NCBI RefSeq assembly: GCF_002287885.2
Contig: NZ_CP016768.2
Location: 1,054,001-1,118,000 of the forward strand
Direction: 5' to 3'
DNA: 64,000 nt
Source: Candidatus Nanopelagicus limnes
GTDB lineage: Bacteria > Actinomycetota > Actinomycetes > Nanopelagicales > Nanopelagicaceae
Shown here: positions 60,130-64,000 of the stretch, one piece after another
How positions within the stretch are numbered: position 1 is the first letter of the stretch
How the letters are laid out: every line of letters begins with the position of its first letter
The notes under the pieces: model-generated
The model's input: only the letters and a program-made list of their open reading frames with translations
Told to the model about the DNA's origin: nothing
Database searches by the model: none
Made by a program: the position numbers and the translations under genes

Positions 60130-60846
60130 TTAAATCTTCTGAACTTGGTGGAATGAAAGCTCTACTGGAGTCTCGCGGCCGAAAATAGAAACCAATACCT
60201 TTAGCTTCGCCTGCTCTGGCATGATTTCAGAAATTGTGGCTGGCAGAGTTGCAAATGGACCATCCATAACAGTGATTGATTCACCGATTGAATAATCAAT
60301 ATCCTTCATTGCAATCTTGCCGTCCTTCTTCAGTGGACGTGGTGCAAGAATGTTCTCAACTTCAGCCAAGGTAAGAGGTGATGGATGATGGGCGTTACCA
60401 ACAAAGCCAGTAACTCCTGGTGTGTTTCTAACACATGACCAAGATTCATCAGTTAACTCCATACGTACTAATACATAGCCTGGGAAAACATTGCGCTTTA
60501 CAACCTTGATTGCGCCATTCTTTAGTTCACGAACCTCTTCCTCTGGAACCTCAATCTGGAATATGAAATCTTCCATATTTAAAGATTGGATTCGGTTTAC
60601 TAAATTTCCCTTTACTTTCTTTTCATATCCAGCGTAGGAGTGAACAACAAACCACTCACCTGGGGCGTTGCGAAGAGCAGCTCTAAATTCAGCATTCTCA
60701 TCATTTTCGTCCAGTGCGCTCTCTTCAACCACATCTTCAATTACAGGTGCGATTACCTCTTCAATTATCGGAGCGCTCTCGGTAACTGCCAAGGCTGCTT
60801 CAAATGCATCCACTGGTGGATTAGCTGGCGTATCAATTGACATCAT
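60130..60846 (-). CDS. nusG: Transcription elongation factor NusG
   Basis: 238 residues: an acidic N-terminal extension (about 1-55, typical of actinobacteria), the NGN domain ([45 protein letters not shown]) and a C-terminal KOW domain with [16 protein letters not shown]. Couples RNA polymerase to S10/NusE and Rho. Follows secE by 14 bp; two adjacent ATGs could start it. Confidence 0.98.
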   Translation of the reverse strand: MMSIDTPANPPVDAFEAALAVTESAPIIEEVIAPVIEDVVEESALDENDENAEFRAALRNAPGEWFVVHSYAGYEKKVKGNLVNRIQSLNMEDFIFQIEVPEEEVRELKNGAIKVVKRNVFPGYVLVRMELTDESWSCVRNTPGVTGFVGNAHHPSPLTLAEVENILAPRPLKKDGKIAMKDIDYSIGESITVMDGPFATLPATISEIMPEQAKLKVLVSIFGRETPVELSFHQVQKI

Positions 60847-60860
60847 TTTTCCTATTCGCC

Positions 60861-61085
60861 TTAGCCAAAAATCCAGAAAGTTATTTTGGTCAAAATTAGA
60901 TCAAAGATTGAAACCACTAAAATGATAAATCCAACGAAAACTAAAACTACAGCTGTGTATGTTGTAAGTTGATTACGAGTTGGCCAAACAACTTTGCTTA
61001 GCTCGGAGATAACTTGGCGATAGAACAGGCCAATGCGACCGAAGATGCCCTTGGCTTCTTCAGTTGAGACGATCTCTTCGCTCAT
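60861..61085 (-). CDS. secE: Preprotein translocase subunit SecE
   Basis: 74-residue clamp subunit of SecYEG with a single membrane segment (about 44-66) preceded by the conserved amphipathic [34 protein letters not shown]. Standard tRNA-Trp-secE-nusG order. Confidence 0.97.
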   Translation of the reverse strand: MSEEIVSTEEAKGIFGRIGLFYRQVISELSKVVWPTRNQLTTYTAVVLVFVGFIILVVSIFDLILTKITFWIFG

Positions 61086-61140
61086 CTACCTTTTCCTTTA
61101 CTCGTTATCTTTCTTTCTACAACTTCTTACCTATTACTTG

Positions 61141-61214
61141 CAGGGCAGGAGGGACTCGAACCCCCAACCGGCCGCTTTGGAGACGGCAACTCTAGCCAAT
61201 TGAGCTACTGCCCT
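61141..61214 (-). tRNA. tRNA-Trp (anticodon CCA)
   Basis: 74-nt cloverleaf on the minus strand: acceptor AGGGCAG/CTGCCCT, D arm GCTC..GAG, anticodon stem GCCGT/GCGGC with loop CTCCAAA (anticodon CCA), T arm GGGGG TTCGAGT CCCTC, discriminator G. The 3' CCA is not encoded. Located just upstream of secE, the usual actinobacterial position. Confidence 0.97.
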
Positions 61215-61269
61215 TCGTCCCGAATTAAGGCATGAAAAATCATGACCTAATACAAGCGCCGGGGGAGAA

Positions 61270-61298
61270 ATTGTAGGTGGGTTACTCAGAAAGGTAAA
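61270..61298 (-). promoter_or_regulatory. Candidate promoter for tRNA-Trp-secE-nusG
   Basis: Minus-strand TTTACC (61298-61293), 17-bp spacer, TACAAT (61275-61270), about 50 bp before the tRNA. It overlaps a CTCAG-N10-CTGAG inverted repeat (61285-61304). No confident promoter for the divergent aminotransferase gene was found in the same 137-bp gap. Confidence 0.45.
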
Positions 61299-61351
61299 AC
61301 TGAGATAAATGGTAAGCCAATTTTAAGCGTAGATGGCAGACTTAAGCCCCC

Positions 61352-62566
61352 ATGAGCGCATCTGAAAAACCAAGAGTTTCAAAACGAATAGCAGCAATTG
61401 CAGAGTCTGCAACTCTTGCCGTTGATAGCAAAGCCAAAGCGTTAAAAGCAGCTGGTCGTCCAGTTATTGGTTTTGGTGCGGGCGAACCAGATTTTCCAAC
61501 TCCTGATTACATTGTTAATGCTGCAATTGATGCGGCAAAACTTCCAGCAAATCATCGCTACACACCAACACCGGGATTGCCTGAATTACGGGATGCAATT
61601 GTTAAGAAAACTAAGCGAGATTCAAATTATGAAATTACTGCTGATCAGGTATTAGTTACCAATGGTGGCAAGCAATCTGTTTATCAATCATTTGCATCAG
61701 TTCTAGATCCAGGTGATGAAGTACTTCTGCCTTCACCTTTTTGGACTACCTACCCTGAGTGCATCAAATTAGCCGGTGGCAAAGCGGTTGAAGTTTTTGC
61801 TGATGAATCTCAAAATTATTTAGTCTCAGTTGCACAATTGGAGAAAGCATTAACTCCTAAAACTAAGGTTCTTCTATTTTGTTCACCATCTAATCCAACT
61901 GGATCGGTGTACTCACCAGCGCAGGTAAAGGAAATTGGTGAGTGGGCATTAAAAAATAATCTTTGGGTAATCACTGATGAAATTTATGAACACCTTCTAT
62001 ATGACGGAGCTAAGTCTCCAAGTATTTGTGTGGCAGTACCAGGACTTGCCGATCGCACCATAATTATTAATGGAGTAGCTAAGACCTATGCGATGACTGG
62101 TTGGCGCGTGGGCTGGATGATTGGTCCTAAAGATTTAATAAAGGCCGCTACAAATCTGCAGTCACACCTATCTTCAAATGTTTCAAATGTTTCCCAACGT
62201 GCTGCAATTGCCGCCCTTACTGGTGACTTATCTGCTGTTCACAAGATGGGTGAAGCTTTTGATCGCAGGCGCAAATTAATTGTTAAATTACTAAATGAGA
62301 TCCCTGGTGTTAGCTGTCCAACGCCAACTGGTGCTTTCTATGTTTATCCATCAGTAATAGGCGTGCTTGGAAAAACTATTAGAGGTAAAACTCCAAAAAC
62401 CTCAGCGGAGTTAGCAACTTTAATTTTGGAAGAGGTTGAGGTTGCAGCTGTTCCAGGTGAAGCCTTTGGTCCTTCTGGTTACCTTCGATTTTCTTATGCG
62501 CTAGGTGATGAAGACATTGTTGAAGGCATTGGTAGAGTTAAAAAACTTTTAAGTGAAGCTGTTTAG
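61352..62566 (+). CDS. aspC: Aspartate-type PLP aminotransferase
   Basis: 404-residue fold-type I aminotransferase of the Ib subgroup; likely interconverts aspartate/2-oxoglutarate and oxaloacetate/glutamate. [14 protein letters not shown] near 41-54, [11 protein letters not shown] at 177-187, PLP Lys244 in [16 protein letters not shown], and C-terminal [18 protein letters not shown]. Same gene follows the secE region in other actinobacteria. Substrate within subgroup Ib (aspartate versus prephenate or others) is not certain. Convergent with murB; their stops overlap by 3 bp. Confidence 0.9.
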   Translation: MSASEKPRVSKRIAAIAESATLAVDSKAKALKAAGRPVIGFGAGEPDFPTPDYIVNAAIDAAKLPANHRYTPTPGLPELRDAIVKKTKRDSNYEITADQVLVTNGGKQSVYQSFASVLDPGDEVLLPSPFWTTYPECIKLAGGKAVEVFADESQNYLVSVAQLEKALTPKTKVLLFCSPSNPTGSVYSPAQVKEIGEWALKNNLWVITDEIYEHLLYDGAKSPSICVAVPGLADRTIIINGVAKTYAMTGWRVGWMIGPKDLIKAATNLQSHLSSNVSNVSQRAAIAALTGDLSAVHKMGEAFDRRRKLIVKLLNEIPGVSCPTPTGAFYVYPSVIGVLGKTIRGKTPKTSAELATLILEEVEVAAVPGEAFGPSGYLRFSYALGDEDIVEGIGRVKKLLSEAV

Positions 62567-63588
62567 TTTAAATCTAGCCCAACTAATTGCACCTCAGCCT
62601 CTAACTTAATCCCAAACTTTTCAAAGACTTTCGCCCTGGCCATTTTGGCTAATTCAATTATGTCATCGGCTGTTGCATCACCTGAGTTTGTTAATGCCAA
62701 AACATGTTTATTTGAAATTTGAGCACCAGCTAATTTTTCACCCTTATTAACTCCAGCGTGCTCCATTAACCAAGCTGCAGATGTTTTAACTTTGCCATCT
62801 GATTGGGGCCAACGCGGGGCATCTGCTGGCAACTTATCTGCCATATCTTTAGTAAGAATTGGGTTAACAAAAAAAGATCCAGCAGAGTTTGAATTCACAT
62901 CAGTTGAATTAATTAACATTCCCTTACGGCCACGAAGTTCAAGGACTGCATTGCGCACCTTCATAATTGGAGCTCGATCACCCAGGTTTACTGATAAATA
63001 ATTTGCTAACTCTGCATAGGTAATAGGTAGCGACATCTCACCTTTTCGAAGTTGGAAGGTCACATTTAAAACTACATACCGGCCAGCATCTTCTTTAAAG
63101 GCAGAATTGCGATAAGAGAAATGACATTGCTCGTTTGTGAAAGTTATGACCTCACCTTTTTTACGATCATATGCTTTAACTCTGGCAATAGTTTCACTTA
63201 CTTCATGTCCATAAGCTCCAATATTTTGAATCGGTGCTCCCCCAACGGTTCCTGGAATTCCACTTAGGGATTCAAGATCAGCAAATCCTTTTTCAATCGT
63301 TTGCTCAACAAATTGATCCCAATCTTCCCCAGCTGAAACCTCAATCATTCCGCCACTGCATGCGTCGTAATCAAGCGCGTTACCTTTACTTTCAACTCGA
63401 ATTACTGTGCCAGCAAATCCGGCATCACTAATCAACAAATTAGAGCCACCACCTAATATCAATACTTTTTCGCCAGCTTTATCAGCAGCTTTTACAAACT
63501 CAACTAATTCATCTTCGGTATGGGCATGGACAATTTTTTGCGCAGGGCCACCAACCTTTAATGTGGTGAAATTAGATAACTGCTCCAT
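62563..63588 (-). CDS. murB: UDP-N-acetylenolpyruvoylglucosamine reductase MurB
   Basis: FAD enzyme reducing UDP-GlcNAc-enolpyruvate to UDP-MurNAc. 341 residues. [10 protein letters not shown] start, FAD motif [37 protein letters not shown] (parts), catalytic Ser in [10 protein letters not shown] and [11 protein letters not shown]. Opposite in direction to aspC. 9 bp downstream of the partial glycosyltransferase gene. Confidence 0.97.
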   Translation of the reverse strand: MEQLSNFTTLKVGGPAQKIVHAHTEDELVEFVKAADKAGEKVLILGGGSNLLISDAGFAGTVIRVESKGNALDYDACSGGMIEVSAGEDWDQFVEQTIEKGFADLESLSGIPGTVGGAPIQNIGAYGHEVSETIARVKAYDRKKGEVITFTNEQCHFSYRNSAFKEDAGRYVVLNVTFQLRKGEMSLPITYAELANYLSVNLGDRAPIMKVRNAVLELRGRKGMLINSTDVNSNSAGSFFVNPILTKDMADKLPADAPRWPQSDGKVKTSAAWLMEHAGVNKGEKLAGAQISNKHVLALTNSGDATADDIIELAKMARAKVFEKFGIKLEAEVQLVGLDLN

Positions 63589-63597
63589 TAGATAAGC

Positions 63598-64000
63598 CTA
63601 GCGACGTGGTGAGAGGATCTCATTTTTTCCTCTAAACCGATCCAGAATTCTTTGATAATTCTTACGTGAGTTCTTATCTCGGTAATCAGGATCAACATCG
63701 TGATAACCATGATGCCTACCTTGAGATAGTGGTAGATCTATCTGCATTAATTTTCCACCAGCATCCCTGATCGCAAGTGATAACTCTAAATCTGCATTGC
63801 GGTAGTACTTCGCACTTGGATTTGCTCCACCAGCTGAAATTGCAAACTTACGATCTAGGGCAAAGTAATAACCAAATAACACATCAACTTCACCGGCGCC
63901 TTTATCGGTGGTAGTTCGCCATTCATCCTCAAGATTTACCAATCCACCTTTCCAGCCAACACCCTGATACCCAGCTTCAAGAGATTGAAGAGTTTGCGCA
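63598..64000 (-). CDS. Probable glycosyltransferase, C-terminal part (runs off the window)
   Basis: The frame is open from the stop at 63598 to the window edge; about 133 C-terminal residues are visible and the N-terminus is missing. The segment VDVLFGYYFALDRKFAISAGG...NADLELSLAIRDAGGKL resembles the acceptor-side part of family 2 glycosyltransferases, where a conserved acidic motif (here NADLEL) precedes the last helix. The tail is rich in basic residues (RDKNSRKNYQRILDRFRGK). Probably a GT-A cell-surface glycosyltransferase, cotranscribed with murB, but the family cannot be confirmed from this fragment. Confidence 0.55.
   Translation of the reverse strand, partial: AQTLQSLEAGYQGVGWKGGLVNLEDEWRTTTDKGAGEVDVLFGYYFALDRKFAISAGGANPSAKYYRNADLELSLAIRDAGGKLMQIDLPLSQGRHHGYHDVDPDYRDKNSRKNYQRILDRFRGKNEILSPRR

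Overview
The window is an actinobacterial chromosome segment of visibly low GC, densely packed and almost entirely on the minus strand. Gene order follows actinobacterial synteny: pcrA-sucC-sucD-DUF6350, folD-DUF3017, alr-tsaE-tsaB-rimI-tsaD-groES-groEL, glmS-glmM-rpsI-rplM-truA, and secE-nusG through the S10/spc/alpha operons. Low GC, very short spacers, frequent 1-8 bp gene overlaps, fused or missing neighbours and apparently leaderless genes suggest a streamlined free-living actinobacterium of the freshwater acI / Nanopelagicales type. That placement is inference from gene content; no 16S gene is present.

Layout, left to right. 1-4.2 kb: folate one-carbon metabolism (folD), two actinobacterial membrane proteins and succinyl-CoA synthetase. 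4.3-10 kb: PcrA helicase, a divergent PIG-L deacetylase, a secreted cyclophilin, the IMPDH-like GuaB3 and polyphosphate glucokinase. 10-14.5 kb: groES-groEL behind a CIRCE operator, and the t6A tRNA-modification genes tsaD, a tsaB-rimI fusion and tsaE. 14.6-20.9 kb: a five-gene Liv-type ABC importer followed by a secreted alpha/beta hydrolase, sitting between alr and tsaE, which are adjacent in many actinobacteria. 20.9-25.9 kb: cell-wall precursor genes (alr, glmS, glmM) and a PAP2 phosphatase.

25.9-61.2 kb is one nearly unbroken block of translation and transcription genes, read right to left: tRNA-Trp, secE, nusG, rplKA, rplJL, rpoBC, rpsLG-fusA-tuf, the S10 and spc operons, secY-adk-map-infA-rpmJ, the alpha operon, truA and rplM-rpsI. 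It is interrupted once, by two rightward genes between rpoC and rpsL (a hemolysin III/PAQR membrane protein and an unidentified anchored protein). 61.3-64 kb: an aspartate-family aminotransferase, murB and the C-terminal end of a probable glycosyltransferase that runs off the window.

No CRISPR, insertion sequence, prophage, toxin-antitoxin or defence genes were seen, and I found no convincing multi-gene novel system. The less ordinary content is regulatory RNA and DNA structure: a tandem GAAA-tetraloop leader before rpsM, a terminator-like hairpin inside the first codons of truA, an L1-operator-like element between rplK and rplA, a structured rpsL leader, and a symmetric inverted repeat at the divergent pcrA/PIG-L promoters. 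The other main item is the transporter-hydrolase insertion.
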